A DNA stretch of 57,888 bases from RGIG2041 sp045652745. Its GTDB lineage: Bacteria; Bacillota; Clostridia; UBA1381; UMGS1253. The notes beneath the pieces are model-generated. The model worked only from the letters and a program-made list of their open reading frames with translations, ran no database searches and had not been told where the DNA came from. This document shows, in pieces, positions 40,247 to 49,315 of this stretch. The first letter of the stretch is position 1, and the number at the start of each line of letters is the position of its first letter. The stretch spans positions 1 through 57,888 of the forward strand of contig JAZRUW010000017.1 in NCBI GenBank assembly GCA_045652745.1, written 5' to 3'. The position numbers and the translations under genes are program-made.

Positions 40247-40526
40247 AGTTTAATCGTGAAACGATTAAACTCAGCGATATAAATTCCTTGCGGAATTTGC
40301 GATATACCTTGCGGTGCGATATATTACTTCGTAATGCGATATGTCCCTTCGGGACGAGAAAAAGGAATTTAATACGAGCTTGCGAGTATCAAGGTTCTCC
40401 GAAATATAGAAATCTTTGATTTCGTTATATTTCGTGAGGTTCTTATATCATATCGCAACCGAATGAAATGAGGTTATATCGCATTTGGCAACAAATATAT
40501 TGCACGAGCGAAAGCGAGTATATCGC
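40247..40526 (+). repeat. chain of mini-hairpins separated by GCGATAT, with inverted ATATCGC copies
   Basis: A 10-bp stem AGTTTAATCG/CGATTAAACT (40247-40271) is followed by four GCGATAT copies (40274, 40299, 40316, 40336), each followed by a small hairpin with a TTGC, TTC or TTCG loop. The complement ATATCGC occurs at 40450, 40476 and 40520, so the whole element can fold back on itself. It fills most of the 493-bp AraC-cyclase gap. No protein frame fits. Confidence 0.75.
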
Positions 40527-40654
40527 CCAAAAGAGTGGCATCTAAATCGTTCGCTAATTTTATAATACGCGCGTACGATAACAATTCGCCGCTCAAAGCC
40601 AATCAGAAACTCAAAGACTACCTTGACGCATATGGCGATACGGAGATTAAATAA

Positions 40655-41284
40655 ATGAAAATATATGATATTTCGCAAGAGGTGTTCGGCGCGCAGGTCT
40701 ATCCGGGCGACCCGGCACCGAAAAAAGAAGTGCTTGGGGATATGCAAAAAGGCGATTTATATAATTTGACCGCCTTTTCTATGTGCGCACACAACGGAAC
40801 ACACATTGATGCACCGTACCACTTTATAAAGGAAGGTAAAACTGTTGATGCATTGGCATTGGAGGCTTGCATTGGATGGTGCAGTGTTATTACCTGCGAC
40901 GGCGTGTGCGACCGCGATACGGCACAGGGAATTTTAACTCGTGCAGGTGGCACATACGGTAAGCGCATTTTGCTGAAAGGCAAAACCACCGTTTCTTTGG
41001 AGGCGGCTCAGGTGTTTGCCGCGGCCGGTGTGTATTTGCTCGGCAACGAATCGCAAACTGTAGGTCCGCAGGATGCACCGATGGCGGTACATAAGGCGCT
41101 TTTGGGCGCGGGTGTCGTTTTGCTGGAGGGTGTGCGTTTGACAGAGGTGCCCGATGGTTATTATTTTTTGAGTGCGCAGCCGCTGAATTTGGGCGGTGCG
41201 GACGGCGCGCCGTGCAGAGCGGTACTTATAGAATTCGGAGAGGAAAACAGAGATGCAGCAACAAAGCAATCATCAGATGTCTAA
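40655..41284 (+). CDS. cyclase-family protein (kynurenine-formamidase-like metal hydrolase)
   Basis: A 209-residue protein of the cyclase/KynB-like superfamily. The metal site is plain: HNGTHIDAPYHF (46-57), with YPGDPAP (16-22) and the later GNESQTVGPQDAP region. Known members hydrolyse N-formylkynurenine or isatin and related amides; no tryptophan-degradation gene is nearby, so the substrate is unknown. CGGAG lies 10 nt before ATG 40655. The gene overlaps the start of the following membrane-protein gene by 32 nt. A 400-nt structured leader precedes it. Confidence 0.85.
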   Translation: MKIYDISQEVFGAQVYPGDPAPKKEVLGDMQKGDLYNLTAFSMCAHNGTHIDAPYHFIKEGKTVDALALEACIGWCSVITCDGVCDRDTAQGILTRAGGTYGKRILLKGKTTVSLEAAQVFAAAGVYLLGNESQTVGPQDAPMAVHKALLGAGVVLLEGVRLTEVPDGYYFLSAQPLNLGGADGAPCRAVLIEFGEENRDAATKQSSDV

Positions 41285-41999
41285 AACAAGAAAAATGTAT
41301 TTTTTGCGCCTTTTCGGCAGATGCATCATTTTGGTGCTCGCGCTTCTTTTGTATCTGTATAAACGCGAAGAATTTGAAATATTGCGCGGGATGAATTTCT
41401 TTGCAAGATTTTCGCCGCTTCATATTTTGTGGGGGATTTGGGTTGTGGATATGATTTTGCAGCTCATGCCCGTCCGTGCACACATTTCCATCGGCTCACA
41501 AAAGCAGTTTTCGGCGCTGTTTCGCCCGATTAAAGAAAAAATTAACATTCCGAATTTGAAAAAATACATAGCGGATACTACCGCGGCGGCATACAAAGTT
41601 ATGATTCTCTGGGTGGGGTTGCACATCGTACTCGGTATCTTGTATGCCAAAGGCATTTTGGATATCGGCATCGTATTTTGCATTGCGGTGTTTTATTATG
41701 TGGCGGATTTGATTTGTGTGCTTTTGTGGTGTCCGTTTCGCCTGATTATGAAAAACAAATGCTGTACAACCTGTCGCATATTTAATTGGGACCATCTGAT
41801 GATGTTTTCACCGTTTGTATTTGTCGGCGGCTTTTACGGCGGCACGTTGGCGGTGTTTGCATTGCTTATATGGCTTGTGTGGGAGATTTGCGTCTTTACC
41901 TATCCGGAGCGATTTTGGGAAAACAGCAATATGGCGCTTCGGTGCTCGGAATGTACAGATAAACTGTGTACGCAGTATTGCAGAAAATTAAGAAAGTAG
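41253..41999 (+). CDS. unrecognised membrane protein with Cys-rich cytoplasmic motifs (248 aa)
   Basis: I do not recognise the family. ATG 41253 lies inside the end of the cyclase gene, 32 nt before its stop, with GGAGAGG about 10 nt upstream. Hydrophobic segments lie near 22-38, 55-72, 115-133, 137-160 and 185-215. Two Cys groups stand out: KNKCCTTCRIFNWDH (about 169-183) and, at the C-terminus, RCSECTDKLCTQYCRK, which together could bind an Fe-S cluster or zinc. The overlap with the cyclase and the 9-nt gap to the lipoprotein show one operon. Role unknown; electron transfer or metal handling would fit the Cys pattern but is a guess. Confidence 0.7.
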   Translation: MQQQSNHQMSKTRKMYFLRLFGRCIILVLALLLYLYKREEFEILRGMNFFARFSPLHILWGIWVVDMILQLMPVRAHISIGSQKQFSALFRPIKEKINIPNLKKYIADTTAAAYKVMILWVGLHIVLGILYAKGILDIGIVFCIAVFYYVADLICVLLWCPFRLIMKNKCCTTCRIFNWDHLMMFSPFVFVGGFYGGTLAVFALLIWLVWEICVFTYPERFWENSNMALRCSECTDKLCTQYCRKLRK

Positions 42000-42008
42000 G
42001 GAATTGAA

Positions 42009-42425
42009 ATGAAGAAAATTTTACTTGGTGTCTGTGCATTGGTGCTTTGTTTCACCGTGCTTGCTTGTGGTCAGTCAAAGCGGACGACCGATTTGTGGGC
42101 AACTGCAACCTATAAAACAGATACAGAATTGGGCAGCGGCGCCAAAACGCTGACAGTGCAAGTTGCCGTCGAAGAAAAGAGTGTTACCTTTACTATACAT
42201 ACGGATGCCGACACTGTAGGAGAGGCACTTTTGGAGCGTCATTTGATTGCAGGAGAAAACAGTCAGTACGGAATGTATGTCAAGTCGGTCAACGGTATTT
42301 TTGCCGATTATGCAAAAACGAAGACTTATTGGGCATTAAAAAAAGACGGCGCGGATTTGCCGACCGGCGTGGACGGCGAAATCATTGATGAAAACGCCGT
42401 GTACGAATTGGTTTATACAAAATAA
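42009..42425 (+). CDS. DUF4430 domain lipoprotein
   Basis: A 138-residue secreted lipoprotein. The signal peptide ends VLAC with the anchoring Cys20. The mature part shows the DUF4430 pattern (also called transcobalamin-like): ADTVGEALLERHLI (about 68-81), GMYVKSVNGIFAD (about 88-100), then YWALKKDGADLPTGVDGEII and a final ENAVYELVYTK. Domains of this type occur in surface proteins and near vitamin importers; ligand unknown. It closes the cyclase operon and is followed by a hairpin that overlaps the ispE promoter. Confidence 0.85.
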   Translation: MKKILLGVCALVLCFTVLACGQSKRTTDLWATATYKTDTELGSGAKTLTVQVAVEEKSVTFTIHTDADTVGEALLERHLIAGENSQYGMYVKSVNGIFADYAKTKTYWALKKDGADLPTGVDGEIIDENAVYELVYTK

Positions 42426-42428
42426 TGT

Positions 42429-42472
42429 AAAGGATGCTTAACTTGACCGTTTTGCATCCTTTATGTTATAAT
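42429..42472 (+). promoter_or_regulatory. hairpin after the lipoprotein gene overlapping the ispE promoter
   Basis: AAAGGATGC (42429-42437) pairs with GCATCCTTT (42454-42462). The -35 TTGACC (42443-42448) is in the loop and the -10 TATAAT (42467-42472) follows the stem, spacer 18 nt. The T-tract is short, so termination may be weak. Confidence 0.7.
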
Positions 42473-42498
42473 ATAGAAAAAATTGGTGCGGTGATTTT

Positions 42499-43347
42499 AT
42501 GGACAAGGTTTTAATCAATTCACAGGCAAAAGTGAATCTGTCACTCGATGTATGTGGCGTGCGCGAAGACGGATATCACACCGTGCGCATGCTGATGCAA
42601 AAGTGCAATTTGTGCGACAGTATCTATGTGGAGAAGGCCGAGTGCGGTATCGAACTTTCCTGCAATCTGCATTTTTTGCCGACGGATGAAAGAAATATTG
42701 CATACAAGGCGGCAAAACTGTTTTTTGAAGAAACGGGTATCGTCGGCGGTGTGGAAATCAAAATAGAAAAACGTATTCCGGTCAGCGCGGGGCTTGCCGG
42801 CGGCAGCGGTAATGCGGCGGCGGTACTGCAGGGACTTAACATGGTGTATGATGCCGGCCTTTCTGATGAAAAACTCGAAGAAATGGGATTGAAACTCGGT
42901 GCGGATGTGCCGTATTGTCTGCGCGGCGGCACGGCATTGGCAGAGGGCATCGGCGAACAGCTCACAACTTTGCCGTCTTTGCCCAAAACGGCGATTGTGA
43001 TTGTAAAACCGAAAATCAGCGTGTCAACGGCGGAGATTTACAAGGCAATAGACAGCGAGGAAATTTTAGTGCGCCCGGACACCGAGGGGATGATTGCCTG
43101 TCTGGAGCGCGGCGATGTGCGTGCCCTTGCCGAAAAAATGCACAATGTGATGGAAGCGGTTACGCAAAAAATGCATCCCGAGATTGCACAAATCCGGCAG
43201 TCGCTTTTAGCAGACGGCGCGCTCGGTGCAATTATGAGCGGCAGCGGCCCGTCGGTCTTCGGCTTGTTTGAAGATTTTACCCTTGCAAAGAACGCGGCGG
43301 CGAAATTTAAGGAAAAGTATTTTACCTACGTCGGTTGGACGGCTTAG
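42499..43347 (+). CDS. ispE: 4-diphosphocytidyl-2-C-methyl-D-erythritol kinase
   Basis: IspE phosphorylates CDP-ME in the MEP pathway to isoprenoids. The 282-residue GHMP kinase shows AKVNLSLDV (10-18), the ATP-binding PVSAGLAGGSGNAAAV (94-109) and MSGSGPSVFGLF near the C-terminus. The order ispE-dgt-dnaG-rpoD is not a fixed operon, and the gene has its own promoter in the preceding hairpin. It is 11 nt from the dgt start. Other MEP genes are not in the window. Confidence 0.96.
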   Translation: MDKVLINSQAKVNLSLDVCGVREDGYHTVRMLMQKCNLCDSIYVEKAECGIELSCNLHFLPTDERNIAYKAAKLFFEETGIVGGVEIKIEKRIPVSAGLAGGSGNAAAVLQGLNMVYDAGLSDEKLEEMGLKLGADVPYCLRGGTALAEGIGEQLTTLPSLPKTAIVIVKPKISVSTAEIYKAIDSEEILVRPDTEGMIACLERGDVRALAEKMHNVMEAVTQKMHPEIAQIRQSLLADGALGAIMSGSGPSVFGLFEDFTLAKNAAAKFKEKYFTYVGWTA

Positions 43348-43358
43348 GAGGAAACAGT

Positions 43359-44366
43359 ATGCTAAATATAAGACAAAGAATTGAACAGGAAGAAAAATCG
43401 CGTTTGTCTGCGTATGCGGTATTGGCATCCGAAACGCAAGGCAGGGACCGTATGGAAACGCCGTGCGAGTACAGAACGGCATTTCAGCGTGACCGTGACC
43501 GTGTCATTCACTGCAAGGCATTTCGCCGATTAAAGCATAAAACGCAGGTGTTTATTGCGCCAATGGGCGACCATTACAGAACGCGCCTGACGCATACCTT
43601 GGAGGTAACGCAGATTGCGCGCAGTATTGCCCGTGCGCTTCGCTTAAACGAGGATTTGACAGAGGCAATGAGTCTTGCGCACGATTTGGGACATACGCCG
43701 TTCGGTCATACGGGCGAGGATATGCTCGACAAGCTTTGTAAGGGCGGCTTTCGCCATTATACGCAGAGTTTGCGTGTCGTGGAGGTACTGGAAAAAGAAG
43801 GACAGGGTTTAAATCTTACAAAAGAGGTGCGCGACGGTATTGCCAACCATACGGGAAGCCACAAACCGTCCACACTCGAAGGCTACATATTAAAATACGC
43901 CGATAAGATTGCCTACGTTAACCACGATATTGATGATGCGATGCGCGCAGGGGTTTTAAATGAAAACGACATCCCGAAAGAACTGGTAAGCGCACTCGGG
44001 GCAACACATTCCGACCGCATTGATGCGCTGATTACCGATATTATTGAACATTCGACGGATAAAGACTGCGTATGTATGTCACCTGAGATGGAGCAGGCGT
44101 TTATGGAGCTTCGTGATTTTATGTTTGCCAAGGTATATGACTACCCGAAAAAGCGCAATGAGGAGCGCAAGGCAAATTATATCATCGAAGCGATGTTTCA
44201 TCATTTTGTTTCCCATACCGAGCAGCTTCCGGAGGAGTACAGAGCGGGACTTGAACGATGGGAAACCGACCGCATTGTTTGTGATTATATTGCAGGTATG
44301 AGCGATGATTACGCCGTTTCGACCTACAACAGCATTTTTGTGCCGACAGCGTGGACTGTTTTTTAA
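43359..44366 (+). CDS. dgt: deoxyguanosinetriphosphate triphosphohydrolase-like protein
   Basis: HD-domain dNTP triphosphohydrolases remove the triphosphate from deoxynucleotides. The 335 residues have the metal-binding His79 (RLTHTLEV), His108-Asp109 (AHDLGHTPFGH) and a later Asp in AYVNHDIDD. ATG 43359 is preceded by AGGAGGAA; an in-frame ATG at 43335 lies inside ispE. This is the shorter Firmicutes form, commonly located just upstream of dnaG-rpoD as here. Substrate choice among dNTPs cannot be read. Confidence 0.92.
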   Translation: MLNIRQRIEQEEKSRLSAYAVLASETQGRDRMETPCEYRTAFQRDRDRVIHCKAFRRLKHKTQVFIAPMGDHYRTRLTHTLEVTQIARSIARALRLNEDLTEAMSLAHDLGHTPFGHTGEDMLDKLCKGGFRHYTQSLRVVEVLEKEGQGLNLTKEVRDGIANHTGSHKPSTLEGYILKYADKIAYVNHDIDDAMRAGVLNENDIPKELVSALGATHSDRIDALITDIIEHSTDKDCVCMSPEMEQAFMELRDFMFAKVYDYPKKRNEERKANYIIEAMFHHFVSHTEQLPEEYRAGLERWETDRIVCDYIAGMSDDYAVSTYNSIFVPTAWTVF

Positions 44367-44491
44367 AAAATGTATAAACAAAAAGATAAACTGAAATAAT
44401 AAGAAATAAATATCGAATTTTAAGAAGGAATTTTTTCAAGCATGTCGAATTGTCAGTATAAGTGGAGTATTAAAAAGGAGCGTACGATTTC

Positions 44492-46279
44492 TTGTTTTAT
44501 TCTGATGAGCTTATACAGGAAGTGATATCCGCCAACGATATTGAGGAAGTGATATCCGCATATGTTCGACTGAAGAAAAGCGGCAGAGGCGCAACGGGTC
44601 TGTGTCCTTTTCATAATGAGAAAACGCCTTCTTTTCATGTTTCTACGGACAAACAGTTGTTTCATTGTTTCGGTTGCCATGAGGGCGGTACGGTTCTGCA
44701 TTTTATTATGAAAGCCGAAAATCTGGATTTTGTGGATGCGCTTAAGTTTCTTGCACAAAGAGCGCATATTACACTTCCGGAGCCGGAGCAGACACCGCAG
44801 ATGCAAAAAAACATGCGAAAAAAGCAGAGAATGCTGAGTGCAAATACCTTTGCGGCAAAGTTCTTTTACAATACGCTTGTAAAAGACCCGACGGCACAAA
44901 AGGGCAGAGAGTATGTGGTTTCGCGTGCACTGGAGCCGAAAACGATAACCCATTTCGGTATCGGCTATGCGCCGGAGGGCGGAACGAAGCTCATTGAGCA
45001 TTTGGAAGGACTGGGATATTCTAAACAGGAATTGTTTGATTTCGGCTTGGCAATTGCGAAAAACAACCGCTATGTGGACAAGTTCCGCGGCAGAGTGATG
45101 TTTCCGATTATTGATGTACGCGGCAATGTCATCGGCTTTGGCGGCAGAATATTAGACGATACAAAACCAAAGTATTTAAACTCTCCGGAAACGGAAGTTT
45201 TCAATAAAAGTCAGAATTTGTTTGCATTAAACATTGCAAAAAATTCCAAGGAAAAGCGGCTCATTCTGGTGGAGGGCTTTTTGGATGTCATTTCCCTGCA
45301 TCAGGCAGGGGTAGACAATGCGGTTGCCACGCTCGGCACATCGCTGACGCAGGAGCAAACGCGGCTGATTAAGCGTTACGCCGAAGAGGTGGTCATCTGT
45401 TACGATACGGATGAGGCCGGCGTGAAAGCGACACTTCGCGCCATCGAGCTGTTTGCGGCAACGGATGTGCGTGTGAAGATTTTGAGCCTTACGGGTGCAA
45501 AAGACCCGGATGAATACATCAAAAAGCACGGCGGTGCGGAGAAATTCCGTGAGGCGATGGCCAAGGCTGTGCCGGCAACGCTGTTTCGCTTGAACCTTGT
45601 ACGCAAGCAGTACGATGTGGATAACAGCGTAGACGATAAGGTGAAATTTTTGCAGGAGGCCGCAAGAATTTTGATTTCCACCAAAAATTCGGTGGAGATT
45701 GATGCGTATGCCGACTTGCTTGCGCGGGATTACAACGTAAAAAAGGAAACGATTTTTGCGGAAATCAAGCGTTTGCAGGGCAGGGAAAAACGCATTGTTG
45801 AAAGCAAGCAGTACGCAGGTCAGGTCAAGACCGTTAAGATTGAAAACAAGGGCGAAGAGCCTGTTGTAATTAAACAAAATGCACCGCTGCAGTTGGCGGA
45901 GCGAAAGCTTTTAAATTTGATGTTTGCAAACCGGCAGGCGGCAAAGAAGGCGGAAAACAGCATCGGCTGTGCCAATTTCTCTAACCCCCTGCATTGTAGA
46001 TTAGCATGTGTTCTCTGCGATACATGGAACGGCGGAAGTGCTCCGGCAGCACCGGCGGTGCTTGCGCAGTTTTCCCAGGCAGAGAGTAAATATATAACGG
46101 AAATTCTGTTTGACACATCCGTTTATGCCGATATTCAGGCAGCGGCCGAAGATTTTATGATACAGATTGAGTGCATCAAACTGGATGAAAAAATTAAACA
46201 GGAAACCGACCCGGGGATTATTCAAGCGTTGCTGATGCGCAAGTTGGAACTGGGCAAAAAGAGAGGAGGCGCGTTTTAA
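44492..46279 (+). CDS. dnaG: DNA primase
   Basis: DnaG makes RNA primers for replication. The 595 residues have the N-terminal CHC2 zinc domain with Cys38, His41, Cys59 and Cys62 (CPFHNEKTPSF and HCFGC), the TOPRIM core with LVEGFLDVISLH and VICYDTDEAG (about 308-314), and a C-terminal helicase-binding region. The start is TTG 44492, 11 nt after AAGGAG, a weak arrangement that may keep primase low. Its stop TAA shares one base with the rpoD ATG (TAATG). rpsU, the third member of the classical macromolecular synthesis operon, is absent. Confidence 0.96.
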   Translation: MFYSDELIQEVISANDIEEVISAYVRLKKSGRGATGLCPFHNEKTPSFHVSTDKQLFHCFGCHEGGTVLHFIMKAENLDFVDALKFLAQRAHITLPEPEQTPQMQKNMRKKQRMLSANTFAAKFFYNTLVKDPTAQKGREYVVSRALEPKTITHFGIGYAPEGGTKLIEHLEGLGYSKQELFDFGLAIAKNNRYVDKFRGRVMFPIIDVRGNVIGFGGRILDDTKPKYLNSPETEVFNKSQNLFALNIAKNSKEKRLILVEGFLDVISLHQAGVDNAVATLGTSLTQEQTRLIKRYAEEVVICYDTDEAGVKATLRAIELFAATDVRVKILSLTGAKDPDEYIKKHGGAEKFREAMAKAVPATLFRLNLVRKQYDVDNSVDDKVKFLQEAARILISTKNSVEIDAYADLLARDYNVKKETIFAEIKRLQGREKRIVESKQYAGQVKTVKIENKGEEPVVIKQNAPLQLAERKLLNLMFANRQAAKKAENSIGCANFSNPLHCRLACVLCDTWNGGSAPAAPAVLAQFSQAESKYITEILFDTSVYADIQAAAEDFMIQIECIKLDEKIKQETDPGIIQALLMRKLELGKKRGGAF

Positions 46280-47361
46280 TGGGTGAAGTAGAGGTAAGCA
46301 AAAAAGCGATAGCAAGAGAACTGTTGGAACGTGGCAAAAAGTCAGGTGTACTTACATTCAAAGAGATTATGGATGCTTTCGAGCAAGTGGATATTGCCGC
46401 AGAGCAGATAGACAAGGTATATGAAACCCTTGAAAAAGCCGGCATCGAGATTGTGGCTGACATGGAAAAGGAACTCGAAGAAATCGAAATGTCTCAAGAA
46501 GACGTGGAAGATTTGTCCGTACCGGAAGGGATCAACATCGACGACCACGTCAAGATGTATTTAAAGGAAATCGGCAAGGTGCCGCTTCTCGACCCGACGG
46601 AAGAAATCGAACTGGCAAAGCGTATGGCAGAAGGTGACCAGGAAGCAAAGAAACGTTTGTCCGAGGCAAACCTGCGTTTGGTGGTCAGCATTGCAAAGCG
46701 CTATGTCGGCCGCGGCATGCTGTTTCTCGATTTGATTCAAGAAGGTAACCTTGGTTTGATTAAGGCAGTTGAAAAGTTTAACTATACTAAGGGTTATAAG
46801 TTCTCTACCTATGCAACCTGGTGGATTCGTCAGGCAATTACAAGAGCCATTGCCGACCAGGCAAGAACGATTCGTATTCCGGTGCATATGGACGAAATCA
46901 TCAATAAGCACATCCGCGTATCCCGCCAGCTTTTGCAGGAACTCGGCCGTGAGCCTACACCGGAGGAAATTTCCAAGGAGCTTAATATGTCGCCGGAAAA
47001 GGTGCGTGAGATTATGAAAATCGCACAGGAGCCGGTATCTTTGGAAACGCCAATCGGTGAAGAGGAAGACAGCCACCTCGGTGACTTTATTCCGGATGAC
47101 GATGCGCCGGCACCGTCGGAGTCGGCAAGCTATGTGCTTTTAAAAGAACAGCTTTTAGAGGTGCTCTCTACGCTGACACCGAGAGAAGAAAAGGTGTTAA
47201 AGCTCCGCTTCGGTTTGGAAGACGGCAGAGCAAGAACACTCGAAGAAGTGGGCAAGCGCTTCGATGTAACGCGTGAGCGTATCCGTCAGATTGAAGCCAA
47301 GGCACTGCGCAAGCTCCGCCATCCGAGCAGAAGTAAGAAGCTGAAGGATTATCTCGATTAA
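46279..47361 (+). CDS. rpoD: RNA polymerase primary sigma factor (SigA/RpoD)
   Basis: The housekeeping sigma factor. The 360 residues show a short region 1.1-like start (about 5-60), region 1.2 (DDHVKMYLKEIGKVPLL), region 2 with EGNLGLIKAVEKFNYTKGYK split near 155-175 and TYATWWIRQAITRAI for -10 melting, region 3, and region 4 with the helix-turn-helix LEEVGKRFDVTRERIRQIE. Length fits the Firmicutes SigA. It starts at the last base of the dnaG stop and so is translationally coupled. A perfect-palindrome terminator follows. The consensus promoters listed elsewhere are those this factor should read. Confidence 0.97.
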   Translation: MGEVEVSKKAIARELLERGKKSGVLTFKEIMDAFEQVDIAAEQIDKVYETLEKAGIEIVADMEKELEEIEMSQEDVEDLSVPEGINIDDHVKMYLKEIGKVPLLDPTEEIELAKRMAEGDQEAKKRLSEANLRLVVSIAKRYVGRGMLFLDLIQEGNLGLIKAVEKFNYTKGYKFSTYATWWIRQAITRAIADQARTIRIPVHMDEIINKHIRVSRQLLQELGREPTPEEISKELNMSPEKVREIMKIAQEPVSLETPIGEEEDSHLGDFIPDDDAPAPSESASYVLLKEQLLEVLSTLTPREEKVLKLRFGLEDGRARTLEEVGKRFDVTRERIRQIEAKALRKLRHPSRSKKLKDYLD

Positions 47362-47367
47362 GATATT

Positions 47368-47399
47368 AAAAAGCGAAGTTCAATTGAACTTCGCTTTTT
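47368..47399. terminator. bidirectional terminator between rpoD and rnj
   Basis: A perfect 32-bp palindrome with arms AAAAAGCGAAGTTCAA (47368-47383) and its complement (47384-47399). It ends transcripts from both rpoD and rnj and repeats the GCGAAGTTC stem at 29961. Confidence 0.92.
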
Positions 47400-47415
47400 G
47401 TATTTCCTATTACTT

Positions 47416-49080
47416 TTAAATTTCCATAACGACCGGAAGAATCATCGGTGAGCGTTTGGTTTTTTCATACATATAATCGCCGATGGCGCTGCGCATTGCG
47501 GCTTTGAGCGCATTCCAGTCTGCATTGCCGCGCGCAATTGTGCGGTCGAGCGCTTCCTTGGTGACTTCGCGCGCGCCCTCCATCAGCTCCTCGGATTCGC
47601 GTACATATACAAAACCGCGGGAGATGATGTCCGGACCGGCAATAAGTGCGCCGGTTTCTGCCGAGATGGAAACCACGCAGACAATCAAACCGTCGTTTGC
47701 CAGATGCTTTCTGTCACGCAAAACAATGTTGCCGACATCGCCGACACCGAGACCGTCTACGAGCAGTTTGCCGCTCGGAACCATGCCGTTGATTCTTGCG
47801 CTTTCGCTGTCGAGTTCCAGCACGTGACCGTTTTCCAAAAGGAACGAGTTTTCAATCGGCACACCCATGATTTCCGCTAAGTTTGCGTGCGCTTTCAAAT
47901 GGCGGTATTCGCCGTGTACCGGCATAAAGTATTTCGGCTTGGTCAGTGCCAGCATCAGTTTTAATTCTTCCTGGCAGGCGTGGCCGGATACGTGAATATC
48001 CGCGTGCGATTCATACACAACTTCTGCGCCGCGGCGGAAGAGTTCGTTAATTACGCGGGAAATGGTTTTTTCGTTGCCGGGGATGGCACTTGCCGAAACA
48101 ATAATCAAATCGTTTGCGGTGATTTCCACTTTTCTGTGGTCAGAGTACGCCATGCGGAACAGTGCACTCATTTCTTCGCCCTGCGAGCCAGTGGTTACAA
48201 TCACGAGTTTGTCATCCGGATAGCGGTTGATGTCGTCAATGCGAATCAGCGTGCCTGTCGGAATATGCATGTAGCCGAGTTCAATGGCCACCTCTACAAT
48301 GTTTTCCATACTGCGCCCGGAAACGGCAACCTTGCGGCCGTACTTGGCTGCGGCATTGATAATCTGCTGTACGCGGTGCACGTTGGAAGCAAACGTGGCT
48401 ACGATGATACGCTTGTCGCAGCCTTTAAACATATCGTCAAAGGTTTTGCCGACGGTGCGTTCGCTCATCGTAAAGCCGGCGCGCTCCACATTGGTGGAGT
48501 CACTCATCAATAAAAGTACACCCTCGCGGCCGTATTCGCCGATGCGGGTTAAGTCAATCATTTCGCCCTCAATCGGGGTAGAGTCAATTTTAAAGTCGCC
48601 CGTATGCATGACCACACCGACCGGTGTGCGGATGGCAAGCACCATCGCCCCTGCGATGGAGTGGTTCGAGCGAATGAATTCAATAGAGAAACAGCCGAAA
48701 CGCACGGTGTCACCGGGCGAAACGCGCTTAAGCTTCGTCTGCGAGAGCAGCCCGTGCTCTTTTAATTTGTTTTCTACCAGACCGATGGTCAGCATGGAGC
48801 CGTACACCGGTGCATTCACTTTTTTGAGCACGTACGGCAAAGAACCGATGTGGTCCTCGTGTCCGTGCGTAATCACAAATGCGCGCAGTTTGTTTGCGTT
48901 TTTCTCCAAATAGGTAACATCGGGAATAACGAGGTCAATGCCCGGCATATTGTCATCCGGAAAAGCAATACCGCAGTCTACGGCAATAATGTCATCGCCG
49001 TATTCAAACAAGGTCATATTCTTGCCGATTTCCAAAAGACCGCCGAGCGGAATGATTTTCAGTTTTTGCTTCTTAGCCAT
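47416..49080 (-). CDS. rnj: ribonuclease J
   Basis: RNase J is an endo- and 5'-3' exoribonuclease central to mRNA turnover in Firmicutes. The 554 residues show the metallo-beta-lactamase motif THGHEDHIG (71-79), beta-CASP segments (SDSTNVERAGFT, SGRSMENIV, HVSGHACQEEL and PVHGEYRHL) and a C-terminal domain. It has normal length and all metal-site His/Asp residues. A 235-nt leader separates it from its promoter. Together with rnr, the window encodes two main RNA-decay enzymes. Confidence 0.95.
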   Translation of the reverse strand: MAKKQKLKIIPLGGLLEIGKNMTLFEYGDDIIAVDCGIAFPDDNMPGIDLVIPDVTYLEKNANKLRAFVITHGHEDHIGSLPYVLKKVNAPVYGSMLTIGLVENKLKEHGLLSQTKLKRVSPGDTVRFGCFSIEFIRSNHSIAGAMVLAIRTPVGVVMHTGDFKIDSTPIEGEMIDLTRIGEYGREGVLLLMSDSTNVERAGFTMSERTVGKTFDDMFKGCDKRIIVATFASNVHRVQQIINAAAKYGRKVAVSGRSMENIVEVAIELGYMHIPTGTLIRIDDINRYPDDKLVIVTTGSQGEEMSALFRMAYSDHRKVEITANDLIIVSASAIPGNEKTISRVINELFRRGAEVVYESHADIHVSGHACQEELKLMLALTKPKYFMPVHGEYRHLKAHANLAEIMGVPIENSFLLENGHVLELDSESARINGMVPSGKLLVDGLGVGDVGNIVLRDRKHLANDGLIVCVVSISAETGALIAGPDIISRGFVYVRESEELMEGAREVTKEALDRTIARGNADWNALKAAMRSAIGDYMYEKTKRSPMILPVVMEI

Positions 49081-49315
49081 GAAATGTATCCGTCCTTTCT
49101 TGCTGTTTAATAATTCTATGTAGAATTTTCGGCTTCTATTGCCTTGTGCAAACGTAGAAGGCCGAGATGTATAAAAAACCGAAATAACAAAACAAAGGAA
49201 AGTGACAACGATGGAGTGGTCACTTTAAAACAATATGGGTCCGATCCGTTTAAATTAAAAAATAAATCCGTTTTGCCGCACTAAGATGTCAAATCCGTTC
49301 TCATACATTAATGTC

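Noticed and set aside
40274..40355. CRISPR or direct-repeat array from GCGATAT copies
   Set aside because: The repeated word is 7 nt and the intervening pieces are self-complementary hairpins of uneven size, so this is an RNA-like structure.
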